A stretch of DNA of 64,000 bases. It comes from Pomphorhynchus laevis (taxonomy: Eukaryota > Acanthocephala > Palaeacanthocephala > Echinorhynchida > Pomphorhynchidae). The first letter of the stretch is position 1, and each line of letters opens with the position of its first letter. Positions 24,201 through 34,459 of the stretch are shown here, piece after piece. The notes beneath the pieces were generated by a model. It searched no databases and had not been told where the DNA came from. It was given only the letters and a program-made list of their open reading frames with translations. A program made the position numbers and the translations under genes. The stretch covers positions 1 through 64,000 of the forward strand of contig WNNJ02000573.1 of the NCBI GenBank assembly GCA_012934845.2, read 5' to 3'.

Positions 24201-24234
24201 ACGTGAGATAGTTAATAAATTTCTTGTAGTTTAA
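21211..24234 (+). CDS. GTF3C3: general transcription factor IIIC subunit 3 (TFIIIC102/Tfc4-like TPR protein)
   Basis: A single open frame of 1007 residues. Known: GTF3C3 (yeast Tfc4) is the TPR-rich subunit of TFIIIC, which binds tRNA-gene promoters and recruits TFIIIB for RNA polymerase III. Seen: an acidic/Ser N-terminus (SSSSSSDSDSD, residues 41-51), then basic RRQRHFL. A first TPR array from about residue 108 (GMANIAYARGEFEDGLRLSK, AWLILAQILDERDQ, WITLYQRALANNKI) matches the GEANIRFARGE region of the human protein. A long middle part follows. The C-terminal TPR block holds IYLMIAIAKLCQFSQRNVNNR, GECQEIYYNMGRAFQQIS and AAEKCYRKVLAME, as in human NLGRGLHQLG. An in-frame stop upstream fixes the ATG. 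Odd: the coding part has no intron, unlike the other two host genes here. Confidence 0.9.
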   Translation: MKRAHSLIGECSMQYLSGNIDYRNLKDLVFENYEQCLDHMSSSSSSDSDSDKIDPDHFDDIPIEVLNKIITKSKMNNSKTAKRKRICSRSKEIREQLRVNRRQRHFLSSDCASLIGMANIAYARGEFEDGLRLSKLAVTKAPKAAEAWLILAQILDERDQHDLSFEIRMLVAYLTNTKDDWITLYQRALANNKINIAATCIARAVACDPLDIDLHLARLQLTSSYGLDGKRIDALYKLLSALNVSVSDNNFKLHILTVKEIVQRLERSGDMKQAEQILRKTYELYDNKVQDREIRKLISIQLYLSFFRDVILVLLNRQLITIDKLDRECSMIQRSDESCRLSYRHISNLGQFKVNLKENLEYFYIKAILIACIRLDCYNAVDHLVHAFIRYPTIPKYQPIRIVLQLIESLLQEPNDRSLCCYKLLRLIGTKNLPTYPLVYCDESGVSLPRHEAVCFWNLVARTLSVMSGKHNDVNCEERRNLRILAIQAYRNLLNIDPDRSDDQLALNVLLNEQNEPLQNVQSDNVNDNLTWRLLQMYPIDFEMFTADRIVSDDHICHSDDAIISNETNINTSGIKHKNLITHGRCNTATHKVSQNSLRLLIDECLELLISLDNAQSSDMAFRASIEDDFVVAAMKLLFGDLQRIIRPKSIIGIFRSNRYDRGMMFRDILKSSNNLVESAHCQLDELSKENVFHIYTQLCNLFIRRDSYRQFQTVAILANILPILYKQPKWTRQFDFVVYIASLLAGDGYTASAVFKYFYDRGTLSINCLNCLSLASTVCPTVAFQKYVKRLCDLNNCNIDSILLHQRKDEAVDKYLTVSSSNEKSIENLGLLRLHANLAMVNGSYKRALRIYNVLARFNENDPFIYLMIAIAKLCQFSQRNVNNRNWLLTECLNMFQVYCDKRGECQEIYYNMGRAFQQISFFTAAEKCYRKVLAMESAAFSSEISSSLSNYSNIVNNNYNRDQNDTRFHNIFDLKRQAAFNLVMMYNNRNIKCLSREIVNKFLVV

Positions 24235-24659
24235 ATTGAGAAAATCTAAATTTTAACTTTAAAGATACCAACTCTATTATTAGTTCGAATGGTGTCAATA
24301 TATTATATTACTTGTATATTTCGATAGCTGCTGCTATATTCTCATGAGCAAGTCACATATTATAGTCTCATTTTAAGACTCAGTAGTAATTGGAACACTA
24401 TAAGACTATCAAGTTTATTCATATATACACAAAATATAATTATATATAATTATATAAGTTCTTAACAATATCTAATATTAAATAATATAATGTATTTATT
24501 AATGACTTAAATATTAATTATTTTAATTATTAATTATTTTATTTTGATTTAAAAATAAAATAAATAGAAAAAAATCAATAAAATGTATACGAATAAACAA
24601 AAATTTTAATTAAGACGCCAATTATATCTTCTTGCGATCAGTTCAATAAGATATATTAC
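24235..24659. other. 3' flank of GTF3C3
   Basis: AT-rich, non-coding. AATAAA-like strings occur around 24550-24560, but no poly(A) signal can be chosen with confidence. Confidence 0.35.
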
Positions 24660-25115
24660 ATGTTTAAAATTTTTCGCCTAAATTTATATTATGAACTACA
24701 TTATGTATTACAGCTTGTACTAACTCCATATTCCCCCTTCACCGATATATAATTATTCGATATAATTAGTTTTTATTTATTTTCCACCCATCAATCATTT
24801 ATATTTTTTCAATATTTGAACATTGACTCAGTCGAATCAATGTTGTGAAATTTATTATGAACAACAATGCATTCCCTACCTACCCCTTTTACCCCGTCCC
24901 GATAAACAAATTCGCAGTATTTAAAGGTTTTTCTTAGAATATACTACCACATATTTAAAAATTTTCACTCAAATTAATATTATAAACTACAATATGTATT
25001 ACAACATTTACTAACCCTTTATTCCCCGTTCCCGATATATAATAATTTGATATATTCATAGTTTTATTTTTTTATATTTTACCCGTAAATCATTTACGTT
25101 TTATCTATATTTGTA
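24660..25115. repeat. tandem duplication (about 290-nt spacing)
   Basis: 24660-24830 and 24950-25115 are diverged copies. Each has a stretch like AACTACATTATGTATTACA or AACTACAATATGTATTACA, then TACTAACxC, CCCTTCACCGATATATAAT or CCGTTCCCGATATATAATA, and CATTTA(T/C)(A/G)TTTT. No gene is seen. Confidence 0.7.
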
Positions 25116-26699
25116 CAATATTTGTAGCCATTATAGATACAATTCCTCTTGTTCTTTGAAGATTGTATCCAGATTATATTGTTCTGCTCCTTCATGCTTA
25201 ACGGTCTTTTTGGAAATAAAAAAATGAAAGCGAAAATTTCCGCTGGAAAATTTACACGTTTCACAGTATAATTTATTAAAAATTTGTTAATTAATAAAAA
25301 TTTGTTAATTTATTATTCATTTATGTAATTTATTGCAAAATGATTTGTAAAATCATATTAGGTTAATTAGTGTACAATTTAAATGGCTCTAAATATATTA
25401 TTTATATTACAAAAGAATATTACTACATAGTGCCCTTGTGTATTTGGTCTATTATTAAATAGATTAAATATAAAGATACAAATACTAATAATATACGATA
25501 TACTAATATAATAAAATATATAATATATTAAATACTTCGTATATTATTTTCAAATAATTATTTTTTTGCATAATGCAAAAACTTATGAAACCAATAAATA
25601 CAGCGATCAAATAATTTCAGATCCCTTAAAAGATCATTTTAAATCACATATGCATGAAAATACGAGTATTCCATAAATTTTTGCATAAAACAAAAATCAG
25701 GAAACAAACATAGCTACGGTTTCCCTTTTTTAAATTTGGTTTTCTGGAATGTTTTATTTAATTGCCAGTCTAAGACTATGTGATTGTAATTGTAATTTTT
25801 ACAAATAAATGTATTTTGATTGATAAACCTATTATTACACAAATCGAGTCAAATTAACGAAAATCCGTTTTCATTAAAACATTTCGACGACAAATTAAAT
25901 AAAATACTGAAAATTAAATAAAATAATATTTATAATAAGTGAATAAAAAATAAAAATCAAAGAATTACGAATTAATTAAATTAATAAATTTATTTAACTT
26001 TTCTGATTAAACCATTTGCTATTCAGAGACTATATTTTAGATAAGTCTAAAACAACTTATTCTCGGTTTACATTATTTAAATTGTCAGTGCTAAGCTAAG
26101 ATATAATATGATTCGAAAGGGCTGTGCTTTATAATCGTATTTTATATTTGGAATTATTTAAATAACATGATTTTTCTGCTATTTTTCAAGCAAGCTTGTT
26201 GAATTTTATTTTTTCTATTTTATCGTTATTTAAATATAAATTGTATAAAATCTTATATAACTATTTATTATTTATAATTATTTATATTTATTTTTAATTT
26301 ATATGTAGTATAAAATACGTAGGTTCAGTAATCTGATTTGTTCTACTGACAAGTTATTATTGACCTTTGGACTTTGTTTTCCTGGTAATATAACCTTTGT
26401 CAGAAATACTGAAGCCATGCAATATTGATAAGACATTATTTTCTGTCTTTTCCAAGAAAGTTTGATGAATTTTTTCGATTTATTATAATGATGTATAAAT
26501 CATCATTTAAAATATTAATTTTATTAACTCAAATACAAGATTTTTATAATTGTTGTAGACCTTGCAATGACAAGTAGCATGTAGAATCATATCCACAAGC
26601 GATTAATTTCACTGCACCGCTACCAATCTAACATATGGATTAAAGGGTAGATTAAACTATAACAGTGAGAATATGCTCTTTAAAGTCGGCCAAGCATGC
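25116..26699. other. AT-rich DNA with no gene seen
   Basis: Low-complexity AT-rich sequence. No exon, RNA gene or transposon protein is recognised. Confidence 0.4.
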
Positions 26700-26739
26700 G
26701 AAAAATAAATAGACGAATGAACCTTGCGCGTTCTAATAT

Positions 26740-27460
26740 TGCTACTGACAAAATAAATAATGACACTGCCGTTCAACATGCTACAGAATCTTAATCTACT
26801 ATCGGTGGAGAAATTATCTTCTTAAATCAATTTAATAACCAAAATAAGATAAGGACGTTATTAGAACGCGACATCTACTATCGGTGGATATATTATCTAC
26901 TCAAATCAATCAAATAACCAAAATATATTAAATAAATAATTATATAATAATTATTAGTAATTAATGATTGCTAATAATTTTGTTAGATAAAACGTTTGGA
27001 CGAATTTATTAAACAAAACTTAAGTATTTCCTGAATACTTAGTATAACTGGCGTTCTAATATTGCTACTGACAAAATAAATAACGACACTGTCGTTCAAC
27101 ATGCTACAGAATCTTAATCATTCATTTGAATTGACAATAATAAGTTCTGGTTTTAGCTGACAAAATAAGTAATTGATAATAAGTAAAATTGATAATTCTT
27201 GATAATCAACATTTTCCAAATAAGAATTTTGAATTATAAGGACGTTATTATATGTCAGTTTCCCTCGTGTTATATGTGTTATAAGGCATCCTTGTGTTAT
27301 ATGACACAAGTATCATTATTATTGTCGGATGATTGCATCCGACAATGAAGAACCTGCCTCCACCAGAAAGAACCTGAATTCTTCCCGACAACCGTAATGC
27401 AACCATCTATTTGCAGATGACACTACTGTTCAACATGCTACAGAATCTTAATCATTCATT
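26740..27460. repeat. interspersed short duplications and an 11-bp perfect hairpin
   Basis: The string GTTCAACATGCTACAGAATC occurs three times (near 26772, 27094 and 27428). A CTACTATCGGTGGA block occurs twice (26806 and 26876). At 27321-27346 ATTGTCGGATG and its perfect complement flank a 4-nt loop. This resembles debris of one non-autonomous DNA element copied locally, but no terminal repeats could be set. Confidence 0.5.
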
Positions 27461-29370
27461 TAAATCGACAATAATAAGTTCTGGTTTTAAGAGCAATGAT
27501 GAACGTATTAGTTAATGTTAGATATATCTAAGGATTAAACAGCATGAACAGATTTAATTTCTAATTAGAAATACATATTTTCATTTATATTTAAATATTA
27601 AATATAAATATACAAATATTAAATCAACAAAATATTATTAAAAATAATTTTTAACTGTAAAGCCGAAACAATTTTATGAATGTATAATAAACAAAATGCT
27701 TTGTGTTAAAATAAGATACCAGATAATCAAATTTTATTAGAATAAACACGTTATTAACATGTGCTTGGCCTCGCTGCTTTGTTGTGTCTTGGTGATGCTT
27801 TCATTTAGTTTTTCAAAACAATTCACACATCTCAATTTGTCTATTATGGTAATTCTCTGCTAATTGAGTCAATATATGCAACTTGTATTGATGATTTTTT
27901 ACCTCAGAATTTAATGGACAGTTGTTTTTGAAATACCTAACTCTGTAGATGTCCAGCGAATTACTTTTTCGGACTTGCATACAGTTTAGATACAACAATT
28001 TGTTTTGCTTCAACATGCACATTGGCTTGTCTTGAAAGTAGCTTTTCTATGATGTTACATGTTTATTGAATGTTCTTGAATATTCTGTTTCCTAGATCAA
28101 CTTTGTTGCCGTTGAACAACCAATTAAAATTCTTCTGGATTAAAGCTAATTAGATTTTTTGATCACATTTCACATTCACAAAAAAGGATACATTAAATTA
28201 TTTCTTCCATGTATAAACCTGTTTAATCTGTGATAGCAAAATATTTGTTTAAATTTCTATTTAATTTAAACTGTTCGAAAGATTCTGTCTTTTAATATTA
28301 ATATATATATATATATATTGATATAATATGTATGTATTATTAATATATACATATTAATATAATATGTATATATTAATATGTATATGTATATTTATTAAAA
28401 ATATAATATTATATAATATATCATTTAAATAGCAATAACATTAAATTTTAAAGTTTAAACTCTTCAAATATGCTTTAAATATTTTGATATTTCAAACATC
28501 TAACAAATTTTATTAATTAGAAAATTATAAAACTTAAAAAAATTAAACGACGATTAATAAAAATATTATTTTTATTAATAAAAATAATAAGTTCTGTTTA
28601 ATTAGTAAATTAATCACTAAAGTTATGTTTAAAAAGGATTGAGTGAGAATAAATAATTTTGTTTATCAAAAAATAATAATTTTAATAAAAATTTTAAATT
28701 TTGCTTCTAAAGTATTTGTTGTTTAATGATAAAAGAAAGGAAACTAACAAATAATGCATTTTCATTTGTTATAAATTATAATTTTTTTAATTTTTAATAT
28801 TTTTTATTTAATAAAAAATTAAGCATTTTATAACCCCAAATGGTTAATTGAGAACTATAAATATTTATTATCATTTATAATTTAGCGAATGGTTATAAAT
28901 TATTTGTTAATTCATAATAAATTAAACGACTTAGGTAATAAAGCATTTTTATAACTTATCGCTATTAGCATCAAAGAGAAAAATGTATATTTTTGATAAT
29001 ATCAATAAAAATTGCAATATTATACAAAAATTGTATTACTTAAGGTAAATTAAACATAAAATAACAATCAAAATTAAATTTTATTAGTGCCTTTCTGCCA
29101 CAAATCGACAAACGCAACATCAATGTTATAAGTAAGAATGTCAGAATAAATCCGTCAGAATTTTAAATCAAATTCAAAAAAGAGAAGATATTAGTTTAAT
29201 TTTAGTGAAACGAATGCAAAACTAATTATTACAAAGTAAACGAATATTGTAAAGTTAATTAACGAATGCAAAGTTAATTATTTCAGGTGTATCCATCACC
29301 AGGAATTAAATTTATTAATGAACCTGAATGATTGAAGATATGTGACATTCATTTTATTCTGAAAAAACTA
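27461..29370. other. AT-rich DNA with no gene seen
   Basis: Includes a TA/TATG-rich simple repeat near 28297-28400. No coding evidence. Confidence 0.4.
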
Positions 29371-29377
29371 ATGCAAG

Positions 29378-29700
29378 ATTAAAATAAACACTAAAGTAAT
29401 AAATATATAATAAAAATAATTTAATTTTAATTAAATTATTAAAAATTGCTTGAATTATAAAAATGTGTAACATTTTTAAAAATTAGTTAAAAAATATTGT
29501 TATAATAAATTCAATGACTGTTAGTTGTAAAAATATAAAAATAAAGATTAAAATAAACACGAAAGTAATAAATATATAATAAAAATAATTTAGTTTTAAT
29601 TAAATTATTTAAAATTGCTTGAAAATGTGTAACATTTTTAAAAATTAGTTCAAAAATATTGTTATAATAAATTCAATGATTGTAGTTTGTTGTAAAAAAT
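29378..29700. repeat. two-copy tandem duplication, about 171-nt period
   Basis: 29378-29530 and 29549-29700 share a long near-identical AT-rich sequence (for example GTAATAAATATATAATAAAA and AATTGCTTGAA, then AATGTGTAACATTTTTAAAA). Small indels separate the copies. Non-coding. Confidence 0.75.
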
Positions 29701-30629
29701 TTAATTTCTAAGCAAACCTGAAATAAATTTGAAATTATAAACTGTGTTTCAAATTTATTTAACCGATAAATTACAAATATTATATCTTCTTTATAATTTT
29801 TCAAAATGTAAAAGTATAAAATTTAAAATTTAATTTTTAGTATCAAAAATTAATATTAAATTAAATTAATTTAAATTAACTTCAGGTTGGAATTTGTAGA
29901 TTGACACCTTTATTAAATTCTCTCTTGAATCATCATTTGTTATTTTGATTATACTTCAAATACAACTCGTTAATGTTACCAAAATTTGTTTAAGAGATAT
30001 TTGTTCAAATAAAACTTTAAAAAAATTAAAGGTTACGCATTTAAAAATACCTACAATGTAATTCATTTTTATGCAAAATATTATACTATGATTGAACAAC
30101 GAATTCGTACGTTTTCAAAGCTAAGTAATATTGCTAAATTAGTGTTTGATAAGCGAGAAAGCAGAAAGTAAAACTGGGCAGAAAGAAATCGCGACGAAAA
30201 AGCTATCAAAAAAGCAAAAAGTATTATTTCTAGATGCCACTTTATTTTTTAACATCACTTAAAAGGTTCTTGACAGGTGAACGTTTTATATACATCGACA
30301 TAGACACGTAAAATTGTTATAATGAATGTTAAGCAAAAATTGTCGAAAGCATGATGCGTCGTTGTTAAAAGAAGTCCTCGATCAATCCTTTCTAGGCTCA
30401 AAATCAAAATTTAATTAATAATGTAAGTGTTATGATATATTCTTCAAGCTAATATTTGATTGCGAATAACCCTCCAGATGTTAAAATTTATGTACAAATT
30501 AATTAATTATCTATTTAATTACTTTTTACAAATTTATGTACAAATAACTAAATTTATATCCAAAGTAAATTTATATCCAAAGTAAATTTATATCCTAACT
30601 AAATTTATATCCATTTATTGTATCCACCT

Positions 30630-33215
30630 TAGATCAGCTGTCCCAGCATCTCCTTAAATCGGTGTTGGAAAGAATAACGAAGGGCGCTAGATACCATACA
30701 ACTAAGGCATTTACCCGCCTCTAAAATGACTGTGCGGATGAGAACAGTCCAACAAGCTGGCTTCGGTTGGTCACCTTCTCTAGACTCGTGCTTACATCGG
30801 GTGAATCATCCGGGCGATCCCTTACATCTATCATCAATTGTTGAGGATAGATGTAAGGGTCAATCATCTATCCTCGATTGTTGGGTCGGTTGGTCCGACC
30901 CAACAATCGGACTCCTGTATACCAATGAAAAGTAATGCCCATTCGAAGTCTCCGAAATCAAAAACATTGTGCGAACGAGTTTCTATCAAGCTTGCAGACT
31001 TTGATGTTCGTGGGGCTGTACGGCTACTCAGATCATCTGAATCCTTTGCTGACAATATAAAGAGTTCCTTTCAGTCCCTATAAGAAATGCACCATTTACA
31101 CACAATATATAGTCTCATTCCTCAAAACTATCCTCCAGAAAATTCGAGTCGTTCCAACTCTTTCGAGATAAGAAAGGCAATTTCGAGTTTCGCCAATGGT
31201 TCGGGACATGGAATGGATTGCCTTCGCCCTCAACACTTAAAAGACATGATGTTCTATAGCGCTGGTAATGCAGTTCTGTCACTCGAACTCGCTCTTTCTC
31301 GTGTAATCGATGGTTTTATCAATGACAATCTCGTTGCGGAAGGAGTGCAGCTTTTCTTTTCGGCGTCCTTATGTGCACTCAATAAAAAGGATGGCGGGAT
31401 TCGCCTAATCGCAATCGGGAGCACACTCCGTCGCATTGCTGCCAAAATACTGTGTATAAGGATATCACAAAAAGTAGGTAATCACCTCCGTCCATACCAA
31501 CTAGGGTATTGTACATCATGCTGAGCAGAAGCGATTGTTCACACAGTCCGATCATTCATAATAAACCACCAACAGCCCACAGTTGTTCTCAAAATAGACT
31601 TTCGAAATACTTTTAACACCATAAATCGCAGTGTTCTGTAAGCAGTAAAATAACAAGTCTCAGAAGCATTTCCATATTTTCATTCTGCCTACGGCTCTCA
31701 GACACCTCTGGTTTATGAAGATTGAATCATTTGGTCAAAATCAGGCGTTTAACATGGCGGCCCCCTTGGTACAATTGGTTTTGCTCTAGCAGTAAATCCT
31801 ATTTCGCACTCCCTTCAATCCACCTTTAACGCGTGGTATTTGGACGACGCAAAGCTTGAAGGAGATTCATCTGTTGTGCTGCACGATTTGGAGACGATTT
31901 TGGCATCAGCTAACCGAATAGGTCTAAAGCTTAATGCAGTCAAATGTGAGATCATGTTCCTGAATATGTGGGAACAAGAAATTGAACAGATGACTACTAC
32001 ATTTTCATCTGTAGCCCCAAACGTAAAAGTGATTAGTCGGGAAAATTTGCAAATGCTTGGAAGCGTTGTCTTTGAAGAGAATTCACCGAAAGATTTGGCT
32101 CAGAGCGAGAAGCAATTGGTATTAATGTGCACTAGAGTTTGCGAGCTTCGTGCTCACGAGGCACTTTTCCTTGTAAAGAACTGCCTTTGCATGCCCAGAC
32201 CGCTTTATAAGTTACGTACAACTCCTTGCTTCAACATGTACGCTGAGCTCGATAGTGTACTGAAAAAATATTTATCCCACATCACAAATTGCGCGATAAC
32301 GAACGATTCTTAGCGTCAAGCTTCATTGCCCGTGCCATTCGGTGGTTTGGTGATTCGCAGTTCAGCGGACATTGCTCTTCCGGCGTTTTATCGACTGTAG
32401 TGGCAACAAAGAACTGTGTCAACATTCTTTTGAATAACTCTACACATTGCCCACATTTCGACGCTGGCTACTCAACTTGGTTGGCCAAGACGGGTATCAG
32501 TGAGGCACAGACTAATAGCCTTTAACAATCCGCTTTGGACAATTCTCTCGTTAAACGAGCTTATGAATCTTTAATTTAAGGCTCGGAAGGCGAGGCATCT
32601 CGCGTGCGAATTATAGCGGTCTCCACAAGTGAGTCTGATTCTTGGCTAACCACAGTTCCGATTGGTGCCCTGGGAACTTTGCTCGATAACGAGGTCGTGA
32701 GATTGAGCATTTACCTAAGACTAGGCCTTCCTACATGTACTCAACACATATGGATAAGCAGAGTCCTCAACACGTCAACGCCCCAAACATTCTAGAGCCA
32801 TCCAATGTATGCAGATCGAATTCGGTCGAGGTTCTGATGGAGTTACCATTTTCCCTTGGCGTGAAGGGAAATGTTTGATGTGGGACGCCACCTGCGTGGA
32901 CACCCTCGCAGCCAGCAATTTTAGGAACGCAGCCAGAGGAGCGGGTGAAGCAGCTTCATATGCCGAAGAGCGGAATCGGCTGAAATATGTCAACTTGACC
33001 ATGTCCCACATATTTCGCCCTTTTGGAGTAGAGAATTATGAATCACTGGGCTCTTCCACTTTGGCTCTGGTTAAGGAGATAGGAAAAAGATTGAAGCACA
33101 TTACCGGGGATTTACGTGCTACTTCATACCTCCTCCATAACGTTAGCATCGCCATCCAACGTGGAAATGCTGTCAGCATTCATTCATATAAACAGAAAGT
33201 GGTTTTAATGTAAAT
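30630..33215 (+). mobile_element. decayed LINE with reverse transcriptase and C-terminal restriction-like endonuclease
   Basis: Successive plus-strand frames give one degraded polyprotein. An N-terminal stretch LKSVLERITKGA is near 30650. CERVSIKLADFDVRGAVRLL follows at 30970, then GHGMDCLRPQHLKDM at 31205 and ALNKKDGGIRLIAIGSTLRR at 31376. The catalytic motif is an unusual YLDD (NAWYLDDAKLEGD, 31829-31865). SWLTTVPIGALGTLLD is at 32640. The C-terminus (32809-33213) holds DGVTIFPWREGK, MWDATCVDTLAAS, FRPFGVE and ATSYLLHNVSIAIQRGNAVS. The P-W...WD-x-T-x-VDT pattern is the restriction-like nuclease end of a non-LTR group known from several invertebrates. Several frames and stops show it is dead. 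Confidence 0.75.
30800..30925. repeat. local imperfect duplications and inversions inside the LINE
   Basis: Short strings (CTTACATCTATC / GATAGATGTAAG; ATCATCTATCCTCGATTGTT; GGTCGGTTGGTCCGACC) are repeated or inverted within about 120 nt, breaking the LINE frame. This looks like replication slippage or template switching. Confidence 0.5.
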
Positions 33216-33249
33216 ATATAAGTATATTTTTATTATCTTATTCAATTTT

Positions 33250-33345
33250 TATACTCTTTTTATCCCTTATAGAACAATGACTTGTAATAATTGTTTCTAA
33301 ATTAAAATCACTACATTCATATGTTGTGCTTATATTTAAATGTGG
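33250..33345 (-). mobile_element. Penelope-like element scrap (family C)
   Basis: The minus strand reads TYECSDFNLETIITSHCSI, matching TYERSELSFETIITSHCSI in the larger family C fragment at 42.9-43.5 kb. It is about 95 nt long and sits against the start of the satellite array. Confidence 0.65.
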
Positions 33346-33905
33346 TTTTTTTTATTGTAACATCATATTCTTCCAGTATAACTATATTTTACATCATTAA
33401 ATATTATTATTAAATAAACCATATTTTTATCGTAGTTTCTTGTTCTTCAAGTATGACTGTATATTTTTATATCGTATAATCTTAATATTAAATAATAAAG
33501 ATGTAGGTTTTATTGTAACATCTTATTTTTCCAGTATAACTATATTTAACATCGCTTAATTATATTATTAAATTATAACCATATAGTTAATTTCGTGGCA
33601 TCTTATTCTTCCAGTATGACTGTATATTTTAAAATCGTATAATCTTATTATTAAATTATAAAAATGTGATTTTTTATTGTAGCATCTTATTCTTCCAGTA
33701 TAACTATATTTTTACATCGTTTAATCTTATTATTAAATTAACCATTTAGTTTATTTCGTGGCATCTTATTCTTCCGGTATGACTGTATATTTTTAAATAG
33801 TATAATCTTATTATTAAATTATAACAATGTGGTTTTTTATTGTATAATCTTATTCTTCCGGAATGACTGTATATTAAATCGTATAATCTAATTATTAAAT
33901 TCTAA
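33335..33905. repeat. satellite array of about 80-nt units in alternating types (dimeric)
   Basis: About seven units, each with an ATCTTATTCTTCCAGTAT-type core, start near 33349, 33430, 33508, 33590, 33672, 33750 and 33834. Units alternate between a type reading CAGTATAACTATAT preceded by TTTTTATTGTA, and a type reading CAGTATGACTGTATATTTT preceded by TTTCGTGGC. The repeat of higher order is therefore a dimer of about 160 nt. The array resumes at 37905 and 38600. Confidence 0.75.
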
Positions 33906-33994
33906 CCATTATAACGAGAACAAAGCATTTAACAGCTTAAACACAATATACTGTACATTAAAAAGTTCGAGAGATTATACATACTAGATGATAC

Positions 33995-34070
33995 ATACAA
34001 GTTACGACTTGCAGGCTAACGACTTGCAGGCTAACGACTTGCAGGCTAACGACTTGCAGACTAACGACTG
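33995..34070. repeat. 15-nt minisatellite, four units
   Basis: CTAACGACTTGCAGG-type units stand four times in a row (GACTTGCAGGCTAAC period). They lie upstream of the LINE ORF1 remnant and may belong to that element's 5' leader. Confidence 0.75.
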
Positions 34071-34459
34071 TTCTGTAAATAGTCGTTTGCGATATATTTA
34101 TTAATAAAGTCAACTAAGCGGTTTTAAGGTCTTTGAATGACATCTCATTACTTATCAAATATGCGATGTTGTCCTTGTAATGGAGTTTCCATTGCGATCT
34201 TTTGTAGGTTTGGTTCGACACGAGGTTGTAAGATCTGTTTTCGGGGTTCATCATTTGAGCAAAGATCTGACTCCGCTTAATCCGTCTTGATCGAATGATC
34301 AAGACGTCGTCAAGAATATTTTCTCCGAGATCGGGATAAATATATCGACATGTCGATATCTTCGACCCAAACGATTTTTAAGTAAAATAACTGATATTTC
34401 TCTATTGTTGATTGTTTCAACTGACGAATCGATATCGCGTCAAGCACTTTCTTATTGTA

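Noticed and set aside
34003-34065. Four regular 15-nt repeats, CRISPR-like at first sight
   Set aside because: There are no unique spacers between units and the genome is eukaryotic; it is a minisatellite.
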